Source: an uncultured Prevotella sp.
GTDB taxonomy: Bacteria > Bacteroidota > Bacteroidia > Bacteroidales > Bacteroidaceae
DNA: 39,355 bases
NCBI GenBank assembly: GCA_905233985.1
Contig: CAJOFA010000034.1
Coordinates: 1-39,355, forward strand
Direction: 5' to 3'
Part shown: positions 32,778 through 39,355 of the stretch, in pieces
How the letters are laid out: every line of letters starts with the position of its first letter
Numbering within the stretch: position 1 is the stretch's first letter
Made by a program: the position numbers and the translations under genes
Notes under the pieces: generated by a model
Told to the model about the DNA's origin: nothing
Databases searched by the model: none
The model's input: only the letters and a program-made list of their open reading frames with translations

Positions 32778-32794
32778 TCTTAATTCTTCATTTT
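32762..32794 (-). repeat. Second (ATTCTTC)n array at the 5' end of the lipoprotein gene
   Basis: ATTCTTC, ATTCTTC, ATTCTTA, ATTCTTC (plus strand) at 7-base steps. It fills the gap to der and includes the upstream ATG candidate (32777). The reverse complement is the same unit as 32667-32698, in the opposite orientation. Confidence 0.8.
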
Positions 32795-32797
32795 AAG

Positions 32798-34111
32798 CTA
32801 TTTCTGTCTGACAAACACGTTGATGGGTGTTCCCGTCAGCGTCCAGTTCTCACGCAGCTTGTTCTCCAGGAAACGCTTGTAGGGCTCCTTCACATACTGC
32901 GGCAGGTTTGCATAGAACACGAAGGTAGGTATCTGCGTATCGGGCACCTGCGAGATATACTTGATCTTGATATACTTACCCTTGATGCTGGGTGGCGGTG
33001 TCATCTCGATGATGGGCAGCATCACCTCATTGAGCTTCGACGTACCAATCTTACGCTTGCGGTTCAAGAATACCTCTTTCGCCGTTTCCAATACCTTGAA
33101 GATGCGCTGCTTCGTGACTGCAGAAGCGAAGATGATGGGGAAGTCGACAAACGGAGCCATACGCTCGCGGATGGCATTCTCAAAGGTTTTGATGGCAATC
33201 TGCGACTTGTCCTTGACAAGGTCCCACTTATTCACCACGACTACCAGCGACTTGTTATTCTTCTGGATGAGCTGAAAGATGTTCATATCTTGTGCCTCAA
33301 TGCCGCGAGTGGCATCAATCATCAGGATGCACACATCGCTGTTCTCGATGGCACGGATGCTGCGCATAACGCTGTAGAACTCCAAGTCCTCCGTTACCTT
33401 GTTCTTGCGACGAATGCCCGCGGTATCAACCAGATAGAAATCGAAGCCGAACTTGTCGTATTTCGTGTAGATGCTGTCGCGTGTGGTACCTGCAATCTCG
33501 GTCACGATGTTACGGTCTTCACCGATGAAGGCGTTAATGATGCTCGACTTTCCTGCGTTGGGACGTCCCACGACAGCAAAGCGTGGCGTCTCGTCGTCAA
33601 TGTCTTCTGCAGAATCAGTCGATAGCTTCGACACCACATAGTCCAACAGGTCACCCGTTCCGGAACCCGTGGCAGCACTGATACAGTACGGATCACCCAG
33701 GCCGAGCTTATAGAACTCGTACTGGTCATAGAGGTTTTTGCCGTCATCAGCTTTGTTAGCTACTAAGACCACAGGCAGCTTCGAGCGTCGCAGAATCTGT
33801 GCCACGTCCTCGTCCCAGTCTGTCAGACCGTTCTTGATGTCAACGAGGAACAGCACGAGGTCGGCTTCTTCAGTAGCCACAATAACCTGTTTGCGTATTT
33901 CCTCCTCAAAGATATCGTCACTATTGACCACCCAGCCTCCCGTGTCAACCACGGAGAACTCACGACCGTTCCATTCACACTTACCGTACTGACGGTCACG
34001 TGTGGTACCGGCCTCATCGCTCACAATGGCACGACGGGAGTTTGTCAATCTATTGAATAAAGTGGACTTACCCACGTTCGGGCGTCCTACTATCGCTACT
34101 AAGTTTCCCAT
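32798..34111 (-). CDS. der: Ribosome-assembly GTPase Der (EngA)
   Basis: 437 residues, standard length. Two tandem GTPase domains: first G1 GRPNVGKST (about 9-17) with DEAGTTRD and DTGG; second G1 GRPNAGKSS (about 180) with DTAGIRRK and VVNKWDLV; then a KH-like C-terminal domain ending [12 protein letters not shown]. Der is needed for assembly of the large ribosomal subunit. It is downstream of the secreted-protein gene (8 bases), in the order yceD-rpmF-fabH-era-X-der. Confidence 0.97.
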   Translation of the reverse strand: MGNLVAIVGRPNVGKSTLFNRLTNSRRAIVSDEAGTTRDRQYGKCEWNGREFSVVDTGGWVVNSDDIFEEEIRKQVIVATEEADLVLFLVDIKNGLTDWDEDVAQILRRSKLPVVLVANKADDGKNLYDQYEFYKLGLGDPYCISAATGSGTGDLLDYVVSKLSTDSAEDIDDETPRFAVVGRPNAGKSSIINAFIGEDRNIVTEIAGTTRDSIYTKYDKFGFDFYLVDTAGIRRKNKVTEDLEFYSVMRSIRAIENSDVCILMIDATRGIEAQDMNIFQLIQKNNKSLVVVVNKWDLVKDKSQIAIKTFENAIRERMAPFVDFPIIFASAVTKQRIFKVLETAKEVFLNRKRKIGTSKLNEVMLPIIEMTPPPSIKGKYIKIKYISQVPDTQIPTFVFYANLPQYVKEPYKRFLENKLRENWTLTGTPINVFVRQK

Positions 34112-34119
34112 TAATATTA

Positions 34120-34989
34120 TTAGTATTGCTCCATGAGTTCAAATTTGAACTTCTTGCCTTTTGAATTTGTGAAGGTGCCCACATAACCGCCGCCACGACA
34201 CTCATACTGTCCGTCGAACGTGCCGGTATGCTTGCCCTTAGGTGAATATTCCTTGAGTATCACATGCATGGAACCCTTCGCATTGATGGCCTCGTTCTTT
34301 ACCAAGATCAGCTTGAACACCGAGTTGGGACGGTCATTATAATAATAGTAACCCACCTCGTCACCTACGCCCATGTCGGCAGGGTTTCTGAAGAAGGTAA
34401 CGGCATAGGGACCGATTTTTCCTACAGACTTCAAAAGTGGGTCATCTCCCTCGATGTCCGTCTCAGCCTGCTGTTCGCGTAATTCTTCACGGGTTTCCAG
34501 CTGTATAAAAACATCAGCTACTGCATCTCCGTTCATATTGTCAACCTGAGTAATCTTCAGTTGACCGTTGTTGTCTCTGACGGTAAAGTAAAGCTTCTGT
34601 GAACTGAGAATCCCGCTATCACCCCAATAAAACACGGTCAGCTCCTTCTCCACACGACCATCGTCAGTGGCAACAGCCTTCTGTGTCTTGGTGGTGGATG
34701 GCAGGATCATTCCGTTTTCGTCAGTACATGACAATAGCCACGAGGCGTATTTCTTTTCCGAATCTGATGCAGCTTCGACAAGAACATTCAGCACGGAAGG
34801 TGCCAGATACTGCTCCAGTGTAGCGTCGTTCCACGTACCGTCCTTGAGGGACATCTTGGAATAAAAGCTTTCCACGAAGGCTACGGCCTTTTCGCTACTT
34901 ACAGGCTTCCACTCCTCGGCAGAGGCTGCCAGACCTTGTGTTAAGCATGCTAAGAGCAGGCTCATGACAAGAAATAATTTCTTTTTCAT
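34120..34989 (-). CDS. Uncharacterised secreted protein with NTF2-like N-terminus
   Basis: 289 residues from ATG 34989. Signal peptide [23 protein letters not shown]. The segment about 30-160 ([53 protein letters not shown]) has the feel of an NTF2-like DUF3828-type fold. A C-terminal beta-rich domain (about 215-289) with [20 protein letters not shown] follows. It lies between era and der in the same direction, with 8 bases to der. Function unknown. Confidence 0.7.
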   Translation of the reverse strand: MKKKLFLVMSLLLACLTQGLAASAEEWKPVSSEKAVAFVESFYSKMSLKDGTWNDATLEQYLAPSVLNVLVEAASDSEKKYASWLLSCTDENGMILPSTTKTQKAVATDDGRVEKELTVFYWGDSGILSSQKLYFTVRDNNGQLKITQVDNMNGDAVADVFIQLETREELREQQAETDIEGDDPLLKSVGKIGPYAVTFFRNPADMGVGDEVGYYYYNDRPNSVFKLILVKNEAINAKGSMHVILKEYSPKGKHTGTFDGQYECRGGGYVGTFTNSKGKKFKFELMEQY

Positions 34990-35013
34990 AGGCAATTTTG
35001 GTTTATTAATTGT

Positions 35014-35903
35014 TTAATCTGGATTATATCCGAAGGAATCTAATTCTTTCTGTGACGAGCGCCAGTCCTTGTCCACCTTGACGAAGGTCTCTATATAGAC
35101 GCTCTTGCCGAAGAACTTCTCCAAGGCTTTGCGAGCCTCGGTGCTCACCTTCTTCAATGCCACACCTTGGTGCCCGATGATGATGCCCTTCTGCGATTCA
35201 CGCTCCACATAGATGATGGCGTTGATATGGATGTTCTTCTCCGTCTCCTTGAAACGCTCCACGCGCACCTCCACGGCGTAGGGTATCTCCTTGTCATAGT
35301 AGAGCAGAATCTTCTCACGGATAATCTCCGAAACAAAGAACCGCGCGGGCTTGTCCGTCAGCTGGTCCTTGTCAAAATAGGCTGGACTCTCGGGCAACAG
35401 CTCCTGAATACGCTTCAGCAGTATATCCACCCCAAACTTGTTCTTGGCTGAGATGGGCAGAATCTCTGCGTTGGGCAACAGCTCATGCCATTTGTCGACG
35501 ATACTAGTTAATCTAGTCTGACTAGTCGTACTAGTTTCGTTTGCCAGTTCATCAATCTTGTTGATGAGCAGGATGACAGGAATCGTCATCTTCTGCACTT
35601 TCTCCAGGAAGGGTTCTCCACGACATCGGTAACGTAGAGCAGCACGTCGGCATCCTGTAATGCGGACTCCGAGAAGGCCAGCATGGACTCCTGCAACTTG
35701 TAGTTGGGCTTCAGCACGCCTGGCGTGTCGCTGAACACAATCTGCATCTCGGGGGTGTTTACAATACCCATGATGCGGTGGCGCGTCGTCTGTGCCTTAA
35801 ACGTCGCTATTGAAATACGCTCACCAACCAACTGGTTCATGAGCGTACTTTTACCTACATTGGGATTACCAACGATATTGACGAATCCTGCTTTATGAGA
35901 CAT
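35014..35903 (-). pseudogene. era: GTPase Era, broken by a frameshift
   Basis: The minus strand encodes both halves of Era in two frames. 35903 to about 35605 gives [19 protein letters not shown] (G1), SDTPGVLKP (G3) and [11 protein letters not shown], then runs into a stop at 35586. The other frame (35598-35014) continues [17 protein letters not shown] (G4), AEILPISAKN (G5) and the KH domain GIIIGHQGVALKKV to FGYNPD. The break lies at about 35605-35618. Compared with remembered Era sequences (DVVE, seven residues, FLEKV) about 16 bases are missing. A 4-unit 9-bp repeat (35503-35535) adds about 13 residues after INKIDEL. Era is usually essential, so sequencing error, a second copy elsewhere, or recoding are possible. 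Confidence 0.85.
35503..35535 (-). repeat. 9-bp tandem repeat (ACTAGTnnn) inside era
   Basis: ACTAGT-type units begin at 35503, 35512, 35521 and 35530, exactly 9 bases apart. On the coding strand they give the tripeptide series TST-TSQ-TRL-TSI. Being a multiple of three, this array keeps the frame. Homologous Era proteins, as remembered, lack the segment. Confidence 0.85.
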
Positions 35904-35931
35904 TGCTAATACTCATTACATTACTCGTAGT

Positions 35932-36939
35932 TCATTTAGCAGCGCCATCGTATGCCCACTTGAGATAGCTTGCGCCATGTACGAAGCCGGCTCCGAAAGC
36001 TGTGAGAATTAAGTTATCGCCTTTCTTCAGCAGTTGTTCGTTCTCCCAGAGTGCCAACGGAATAGTGGCGGCACTGGTGTTGCCGAAGTGTTCGATGTTC
36101 ACCATCACCTGATTCATGGAAACCTCTAAGCGCTTGGCCACAGCTTCGATGATGCGCATGTTTGCCTGATGGGGAACGATCCACTGGATGTTGTCCTTGT
36201 TGAGGCCGTTACGCTCGGCAATGAGTGCGCAGTCATCGCTCATGTTCGTCACCGCATAGCGGAACACGGTGCGTCCCTCTTGATAGAGGAAGTGTAGGCG
36301 ATGGTCCACCGTGAAGTGGCTGGGCGGGCAAACGGAGCCTCCGGCTTTCAGGTGCAGGAACGGAAGTCCCTTGCCGTCAGCACGGAAGTGTGAGTCCATC
36401 ACACCGATGTTCTCCTCCATCGTACCTTCCAACAGGACAGCTGCTGCACCGTCACCGAAAAGTGGGCAGGTAGCGCGGTCTTTGTAGTCTGTCACCGATG
36501 ACATTTTGTCGGCACCAATGACAATAATCTTTTTGAAGCGACCACTCTGAATCATCGACGCAGCTACATCGAGTGAATAGAGAAAACCACAGCAAGCAGC
36601 CCAGAAGTCGAAAGCAAAAGCGTTCTTCAGTCCGAGCTTGCCTAACACGATGCTGGCTGTTGAAGGGAACTTATAGTCTGCCGTTGAAGTAGCAACGATG
36701 ATGGCATCAATGGTGTCGGGATCCGTACCGGTCTTCTGCATCAGCTGCTTGGCTGCCTTACGCGCCATATAGCTCGTGCCGAGACCTTCCTCGGTCAGAA
36801 TACGACGCTCCTTGATGCCGACGCGCGTCATTATCCACTCATCGTTGGTGTCCACCATGCGCGACAGTTCCTCATTGTTGAGGACATAGTCGGGCACGTA
36901 GCCGCCAACGCCAGTGATGATCGCATTAATCTTCTCCAT
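35932..36939 (-). CDS. fabH: 3-oxoacyl-ACP synthase III
   Basis: 335 residues. Cys116 in [12 protein letters not shown], His257 in VPHQANMRI and Asn287 in HFGNTSAAT form the FabH triad. FabH condenses acetyl-CoA with malonyl-ACP to start fatty-acid synthesis. It begins 10 bases after rpmF's stop and ends 28 bases before era, in the widespread yceD-rpmF-fabH arrangement. The N-terminal [17 protein letters not shown] and [13 protein letters not shown] motifs are standard. The adjacent Cys117 makes a CC pair at the active site. Confidence 0.97.
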   Translation of the reverse strand: MEKINAIITGVGGYVPDYVLNNEELSRMVDTNDEWIMTRVGIKERRILTEEGLGTSYMARKAAKQLMQKTGTDPDTIDAIIVATSTADYKFPSTASIVLGKLGLKNAFAFDFWAACCGFLYSLDVAASMIQSGRFKKIIVIGADKMSSVTDYKDRATCPLFGDGAAAVLLEGTMEENIGVMDSHFRADGKGLPFLHLKAGGSVCPPSHFTVDHRLHFLYQEGRTVFRYAVTNMSDDCALIAERNGLNKDNIQWIVPHQANMRIIEAVAKRLEVSMNQVMVNIEHFGNTSAATIPLALWENEQLLKKGDNLILTAFGAGFVHGASYLKWAYDGAAK

Positions 36940-36949
36940 CTATTCCTGT

Positions 36950-37138
36950 TTATTCAGCAACCTCGTCTTTTACGATGGCTACTTTACCGCGATAGTAACC
37001 ACAAGTAGGACATACTGTGTGGTAAACATAATAAGCGCCACAGTTAGGGCATACTGCCAGTGTGGGAGCTACTGCCTTGTCGTGAGTACGACGCTTTGCG
37101 GTACGAGTGTTTGACTGTCTTCTTTTTGGATGTGCCAT
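36950..37138 (-). CDS. rpmF: Large-subunit ribosomal protein bL32
   Basis: 62 residues. MAHPKRRQSNTRTAKRRTHD basic N-terminus and a CPNC...CPTC zinc site with YYRGKVAIV are diagnostic of bL32. The gene lies 21 bases after yceD and 10 bases before fabH, as in many bacteria. Confidence 0.98.
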   Translation of the reverse strand: MAHPKRRQSNTRTAKRRTHDKAVAPTLAVCPNCGAYYVYHTVCPTCGYYRGKVAIVKDEVAE

Positions 37139-37159
37139 AATTCTATAAATTTTTAATGT

Positions 37160-37684
37160 TTAATCTTTAATGTCTAATTTTGCCAATGCGCTCCATCTGG
37201 GATCCATTTCCTTGGCCTCATCACTGCTTCGGGCAGCTGACAACTCTTCGAGTTTTTGTGTCATCGCATGGTTGCATTTTCCAGGTGCATGCACATGCTT
37301 GATGGGAATGGCCAGTGCTATGAATTCATAGATGAACCACGACAGGTCAAGGACTCCACTGTCCTCCGACACTGTGATGAGCTCGTCGTTCTCAGTGTCT
37401 GTCTCGTCACCCAGCTTCACCAACAACCGGTTCTCCGTGTCAATGGGCTGCTGCATGTCGTCCAGACAAAGGTCACAAGTGACAGTGACGATCCCTTCCG
37501 TAGAGAACAGGAGTTCAAATAAGCCGGAAGTCTTGCGTATAGACACCGACACGTGCAATGCTCCATGCTCCAGTTCAGCACCGTCAAGAGCCGCAAAGAA
37601 ATCATCGTCCAAGTCATACTCAAGAACCGTCAAGTCCTCTTTCAGCCCCTTCAGGTCAATCTGATACGTCTCCAACTTGCTCAT
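37160..37684 (-). CDS. yceD: YceD-family protein (23S rRNA accumulation protein, DUF177)
   Basis: 174 residues. The family motif VTVTCDLCLDDMQQPI (about 87-102) with CxxC and the later HAPGKCNH and DPRWSALAKLD are typical of YceD, which is linked to 23S rRNA processing. First gene of the rpmF operon. The promoter box TACCTTTG ends only 8 bases before the ATG at 37684, so the message should be nearly leaderless. The start cannot be further upstream without passing the promoter. Confidence 0.93.
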   Translation of the reverse strand: MSKLETYQIDLKGLKEDLTVLEYDLDDDFFAALDGAELEHGALHVSVSIRKTSGLFELLFSTEGIVTVTCDLCLDDMQQPIDTENRLLVKLGDETDTENDELITVSEDSGVLDLSWFIYEFIALAIPIKHVHAPGKCNHAMTQKLEELSAARSSDEAKEMDPRWSALAKLDIKD

Positions 37685-37692
37685 TTGGGGTG

Positions 37693-37700
37693 CAAAGGTA
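37693..37700 (-). promoter_or_regulatory. -7 promoter box of the yceD-rpmF-fabH operon, start codon 8 bases away
   Basis: The minus strand reads TACCTTTG. CACCCCAA separates it from ATG 37684; the predicted 5' leader is between 0 and about 4 bases. The same arrangement is seen at priA. Confidence 0.65.
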
Positions 37701-37748
37701 CGAAATAATTATGAAACATGAATTAGTAATTATGATTTTTTTGCTTTT

Positions 37749-37982
37749 TCATTGAAAATCAACTGTTAGCAACCAAAAACTTTGCACAAACATCGTTCGT
37801 CTGTGCAAAGATTTGCGCCGTTTTCCCTGGTAAACCGCAAGACACAGGCTCTGCTCCCCTCCTACCCTGCCCAGCAGCATCCTGTAGGCCTCATTTGCCT
37901 TTATTGTTATATGATAAGTCCCAGGCAAGCCATATCGCTTATGCCTGCTCCTACGATCCATACGATGATGATTGTTCTCCAT
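37749..37982 (-). pseudogene. Remnant of a REP-associated tyrosine transposase (Y1_Tnp family)
   Basis: From ATG 37982 the frame reads MENNHHRMDRRSRHKRY then GLPGTYHITIKANEAYRMLLGRV. I recognise this as the opening of Prevotella RAYT-type transposases (HUH/Y1 fold), where YHIT is the first strand. The reading then shifts into unrelated residues (YQGKRRKSLHRRTMFVQ) and ends at 37749, so the HUH and catalytic Tyr parts are lost. A promoter box lies about 92 bases upstream. Confidence 0.5.
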
Positions 37983-38038
37983 ATGGCAAAGGTAGTGCAA
38001 ACCGAGCAAAATGCAAAATAAATTATGAATTATTTTCA

Positions 38039-38179
38039 TTTTCGAGGTGCAGCCTGCCTAAGAGCTGAAAGTTCAAAGGTACAAATAACTGAGCGAAAAA
38101 CCAAATAAATCAAGGATTATTTGAGTTTTTTCGAGGTGCATTTCACTTTCGACCGAAGGTCAAAGTACGAATAAGTGAG
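38039..38179. repeat. Degenerate tandem repeat, unit about 89 bases
   Basis: TTTTCGAGGTGCA occurs at 38039-38051 and 38128-38140, 89 bases apart. Behind each copy a diverged sequence resembles TCAAAGGTACAAATAA (38073) and TCAAAGTACGAATAA (38160). It lies between the transposase remnant and the BspA-associated peptide gene, which suits REP-like elements near a RAYT, but this is inference. Confidence 0.6.
38074..38081 (-). promoter_or_regulatory. -7 promoter box upstream of the transposase remnant
   Basis: The minus strand reads TACCTTTG within the first copy of the 89-base repeat, 92 bases before ATG 37982. In the second copy the box is degraded to TACTTTGA. Confidence 0.45.
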
Positions 38180-38191
38180 GAAACAACCAAG

Positions 38192-38222
38192 AAAAAAGGC
38201 AGGTTTCTAAACGAAGCCTGCC
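38192..38222 (-). terminator. Rho-independent terminator of the BspA/47-residue gene pair
   Basis: On the minus strand GGCAGG (38222-38217) pairs with CCTGCC (38203-38198) with a TT/AA extension, followed by TTTTTT (38197-38192). It lies about 50 bases after the stop of the peptide gene. Confidence 0.75.
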
Positions 38223-38271
38223 GCTTGGCGTGTTTGTAGGGGATAAGGGAATCTAAGGAGAGATATAAAAA

Positions 38272-38415
38272 CTATTCTTCTTCATCCCAATAGACTTCGC
38301 GTGAGAACTGCTGGTTGGTGCTGCCACCGCCTAACTTTATGTCCGAACCGCTAAGCAGACGGATATTATCTACCTTCATAACCTCTATCTGAGGCCTCAT
38401 ATATTGTTTCTTCAT
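38272..38415 (-). CDS. Small peptide (47 residues) of the MKK-x-Y-x-x-P type
   Basis: ATG at 38415, stop TAG at 38272-38274. It begins MKKQYMRPQIEVMKVDNIRL and passes through LLSGSDIKLGGGSTNQ to an acidic end, VYWDEEE. Such N-termini (MKK..Y..P...V......LL.GS) followed by a short variable tail are very common in Bacteroidales small genes, from memory. The start is only 12 bases after the BspA-like stop, so it is translationally coupled. It could be a leader-plus-core peptide, or an exported short peptide; neither is proved. No modification gene is next to it in the window. Confidence 0.7.
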   Translation of the reverse strand: MKKQYMRPQIEVMKVDNIRLLSGSDIKLGGGSTNQQFSREVYWDEEE

Positions 38416-38427
38416 AACGCTTTTCTT

Positions 38428-39279
38428 TTATTTTATGATGACTTTCTTTCCATTCCTGATATAGATGCCTTTGGTGGGATTATCCACACGGCGGCCATCG
38501 AGGGTGTACCACTCCGTAGCGGCAGCAGAATCCTCACTTTTCATTCTTAATTCTTCACTTAATGAAGTCGTTTCGTTTTCCTCTTCCATGGTGAGACCAC
38601 GCGATGTGAGACCAACAATACTTGTTTCAGGGATATATGCCTTGTGAGCTGCGAGTGTCGTGCCAGTGAACTCATAAAAGCCGATGTTGCCACCGCTCAG
38701 TCCGAGAACATAGTATGTGTCCGAGCCTACTGCCATGTCCTCGTTCGTTCCCTCCAAGATATTATCCGAGAAGTCACCGACAAGGGGGTAGTCTGTATAG
38801 TGTAACACTATTTCGTTACTCGTAGATTTCAGCACCACGCCTGTTGCGTCAGGAAAACTCCTATCACTAATAGATGTCAGTGTCAGCGTTGATGCATCTT
38901 TTTGTTTCGCTTTATATACTGTCGTATTGCTATCTGCTCTAAATCTAGGCTTTGAACCCAAAGTTGAAGCATAATAAAAGGTTGAGTACTTCGCTGACCC
39001 AGCAGAATTTGTTGTTAATTTGATAGCAAGACTAGTTTTGTTATCTGTAATGGAACTTCCAAACCATTCATCAAATTTATTAATGGGAACATAAATTGAT
39101 TCAAGGTAGCCGCAATTCCCGAACGCATATTCACCTATGGTTGTTACACTATTGGGAATAGTTATTGACGTTAGACCAGTACAACCAGAGAAAGCACGAA
39201 GACCAATACTCGTCACGCTGTTAGGAATGTATACATATTCCAAACAGCTACAACCATCGTATATATTAAATACTGATAA
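38428..39279 (-). CDS. BspA-like leucine-rich-repeat surface protein, 5' end missing
   Basis: The frame is open from 39279 (an in-frame stop at 39280-39282) to 38428. It begins inside a LRR_5 repeat: FNIYDGCSCLEYVYIPNSVTS, then AFSGCTGLTSITIPNSVTTIGEYAF. A beta-rich middle domain follows (about 100-215). The end WYTLDGRRVDNPTKGIYI and basic KKVIIK is the Prevotella T9SS sorting tail. No signal peptide or good start codon is present (the first in-frame TTG is at 39243), so this is the 3' part of a larger gene whose start is lost. A 7-bp repeat (38531-38563) encodes part of the linker before the tail. Truncation by rearrangement or mobile-element insertion is likely. Confidence 0.8.
   Translation of the reverse strand, partial: LSVFNIYDGCSCLEYVYIPNSVTSIGLRAFSGCTGLTSITIPNSVTTIGEYAFGNCGYLESIYVPINKFDEWFGSSITDNKTSLAIKLTTNSAGSAKYSTFYYASTLGSKPRFRADSNTTVYKAKQKDASTLTLTSISDRSFPDATGVVLKSTSNEIVLHYTDYPLVGDFSDNILEGTNEDMAVGSDTYYVLGLSGGNIGFYEFTGTTLAAHKAYIPETSIVGLTSRGLTMEEENETTSLSEELRMKSEDSAAATEWYTLDGRRVDNPTKGIYIRNGKKVIIK
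38531..38563 (-). repeat. 7-bp (ATTCTTA/ATTCTTC) repeat inside the BspA-like gene
   Basis: ATTCTTA, ATTCTTC and a diverged ACTTAAT lie at 7-base steps (38543, 38550, 38557). It encodes LSEELRMKSED just before the sorting tail. The unit matches the array at 32762-32794. Confidence 0.6.
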
Positions 39280-39282
39280 TCA

Positions 39283-39355
39283 ATAACTTATACGTTAAAC
39301 GGTAGAAAAGTGGATTTGGGGTTGGGAAATGTAGAAAATAAGGGAGTAGATTTAA
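39283..39355. other. Non-coding sequence next to the broken BspA-like gene
   Basis: No reading frame is visible. The 14-mer ATAACTTATACGTT at 39283-39296 also occurs at 194-207 in the opposite end of the window beside the integrase start. The region begins exactly where the BspA frame is interrupted, so it may be the edge of an inserted element. Confidence 0.35.

Noticed and set aside
35598..35625. Programmed -1 frameshift in era
   Set aside because: The heptamer C CCT TCC does not allow good re-pairing in the A site and no stimulator was obvious; an apparent base loss is simpler. Kept open in the findings only as something to check.
37749..38039. Intact small gene of 96 residues
   Set aside because: Only the first about 45 residues after ATG 37982 resemble a known family; the rest is unrelated, so it is treated as a remnant.

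Overview
The window looks like chromosomal DNA of a Prevotella-like member of the order Bacteroidales. It carries a complete type IX secretion system (T9SS) core operon, a BspA-type leucine-rich-repeat protein and a secreted protein with Prevotella-style C-terminal sorting tails, TAnnTTTG promoter boxes, A-rich ribosome binding regions, and anaerobic metabolism (class III ribonucleotide reductase). No rRNA, tRNA or CRISPR array was seen.

Layout. 1-195: 5' part of a tyrosine integrase running off the window. 536-6813: T9SS core operon porP-gldK-gldL-gldM-gldN. 6931-8278: two outer-membrane beta-barrel proteins. 8352-10604: priA. 10693-15959: a four-gene envelope operon (TlpA-like thioredoxin, DUF6029-type barrel, Omp28-type lipoprotein, large secreted Omp28-type protein with a sorting tail). 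15960-16425: gene-free convergent region with a terminator and a large nested inverted repeat. 16426-19401 (minus): type-B carboxylesterase and rmuC. 19402-19862: divergent control region with a structured nrdD leader. 19863-22430: nrdD-nrdG. 22443-30265 (minus): a six-gene operon of proteins I do not recognise (lipoprotein, two large paralogous secreted proteins, zinc-ribbon protein, polytopic membrane protein, shortened zinc-ribbon paralogue). 30434-31950: mlaE-mlaF lipid ABC transporter. 32153-32248: a 31-residue gene with its own promoter and terminator. 32325-37684 (minus): yceD-rpmF-fabH-era-(secreted protein)-der-(lipoprotein), with era disrupted. 37749-39282: remnant of a REP-associated transposase, a 47-residue peptide gene and a 5'-truncated BspA-like gene.

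How the genes work together. PorP/GldKLMN form the T9SS trans-envelope core and motor; the large Omp28-type protein and the BspA-like protein look like its cargo. YceD, RpmF, FabH, Era and Der link ribosome assembly to fatty-acid synthesis, as in many bacteria. NrdD/NrdG make deoxynucleotides without oxygen.

Most notable: (1) the uncharacterised six-gene secreted/membrane operon, built of two paralogous pairs; (2) several families of 7-, 8- and 9-bp tandem repeats lying inside coding sequence, especially signal peptides, but also inside PriA, Era and the carboxylesterase; (3) the frameshift with apparent 16-bp loss in era; (4) candidate structured RNA upstream of nrdD; (5) two very small genes too short for ordinary gene calling. 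All family assignments come from reading motifs, without database searches.
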